In this document: piece after piece, positions 63,950 through 64,000 of the stretch
Layout: each line of letters starts with the position of its first letter
Position numbering within the stretch: position 1 is the stretch's first letter
DNA from: Rhodothermales bacterium
GTDB taxonomy: Bacteria; Bacteroidota; Rhodothermia; Rhodothermales; Bin80
NCBI GenBank assembly: GCA_958296045.1
Contig: CATQHT010000001.1
Location: forward strand, 620,001 to 684,000
Direction of reading: 5' to 3'
Length of the DNA: 64,000 nucleotides
Made by a program: the position numbers and the translations under genes
The notes under the pieces: generated by a model
Told to the model about the DNA's origin: nothing
Databases searched by the model: none
Seen by the model: only the letters and a program-made list of their open reading frames with translations

Positions 63950-64000
63950 TTACAGACTGTGCATGCGCGCCAACGTGGTGGTCAGCTCCCGCTGCCGCAT
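63950..64000 (-). CDS. C-terminal end of an upstream gene (partial)
   Basis: Open from the right edge to TAA at 63952-63950, with the tail RQRELTTTLARMHSL. Sits 26 bases upstream of the AAA ATPase start on the same strand, compatible with an operon. Too short to identify, and it could be chance. Confidence 0.3.
   Translation of the reverse strand: MRQRELTTTLARMHSL

Noticed and set aside
1-64000. CRISPR array
   Set aside because: No run of regularly spaced identical repeats; the only tandem repeats are the 22-base IS21-B end units.

Overview
The window looks like a piece of a Bacteroidota/Rhodothermota-type chromosome (my best guess is a Rhodothermia-like lineage). The evidence is a type IX secretion (T9SS) locus with PorU- and PorV-like genes and C-terminal sorting domains, a MutS whose P-loop reads GPNMAGKS, a DUF7033-type polysaccharide deacetylase, a DUF5683-like membrane protein and the gene order around mutL/tilS/hpt. 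Base composition is moderately GC-rich. The genome appears to be decaying and full of insertion sequences: about a third of the window is transposon sequence or has no recognisable gene. This assignment is inference from gene content; no marker gene was compared.

Layout. 1-212: start of a minus-strand helicase/type ISP-like restriction gene that runs off the edge. 286-3039: IS21-family element 'B', copy 1, with a nonsense mutation in istA. 3254-7381: mutS and a polysaccharide deacetylase. 7.4-12.1 kb: gene-poor decayed stretch with a Sel1-repeat protein and a small coiled-coil membrane protein. 12.14-13.43 kb: HD-domain phosphohydrolase. 13.82-16.44 kb: IS21-family element 'A', copy 1, next to a truncated DDE transposase. 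17.5-20.4 kb: a small accessory island with an SDH-type Clp-fold protease (frameshifted), its small partner and a stand-alone AAA ATPase, bordered by IS3 and IS256 remnants. 21.7-26.7 kb: element A, copy 2, split by a complete IS66-family element and damaged by a group II intron 3' end and an IS4-type fragment. 27.5-36.0 kb: housekeeping minus-strand block (sugar-phosphate isomerase, hpt, tilS, mutL, a small membrane protein, cdsA, DUF2007, CPBP protease, tRNA-Arg(CCG), dicarboxylate symporter). 36.1-49.3 kb: tightly packed minus-strand operon porU - porV - M6-like protein - propeller/beta-barrel protein - tlpA-like - DUF5683-like. 49.4-52.3 kb: MBL hydrolase and Lon-substrate-binding-domain protein, plus a divergent outer-membrane barrel. 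52.4-52.9 kb: IS66 end and IS3 orfB remnant. 52.9-56.2 kb: three-gene translationally coupled cluster (DUF262 protein, DUF3696 ATPase, unknown protein), a candidate defence module. 56.5-62.4 kb: IS66 ends enclosing IS21-family element 'C', itself interrupted by element B copy 2. 62.6-63.9 kb: AAA/STAND-type ATPase.

How the genes work together. The 49.3 to 36.1 kb operon reads as a secretion unit: a PorU-like sortase and its PorV-like shuttle, a sorting-domain cargo protein whose M6 protease active site has been lost, a large outer-membrane protein with a periplasmic metalloprotease-like domain and propeller, and a membrane-tethered thioredoxin. The 52.9-56.2 kb operon has the DUF262 plus SMC-like ATPase plus unknown effector layout seen in restriction/abortive-infection modules. 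Together with the restriction-like gene at the left edge and the two other ATPases, it makes the IS-rich flanks look like defence/accessory islands.

The most secure structural results are three insertions whose target duplications can be read directly: element B copy 1 (AGACC), element B copy 2 inside element C (ATGCTG) and the IS66 element inside element A copy 2 (GTTGTTGG).
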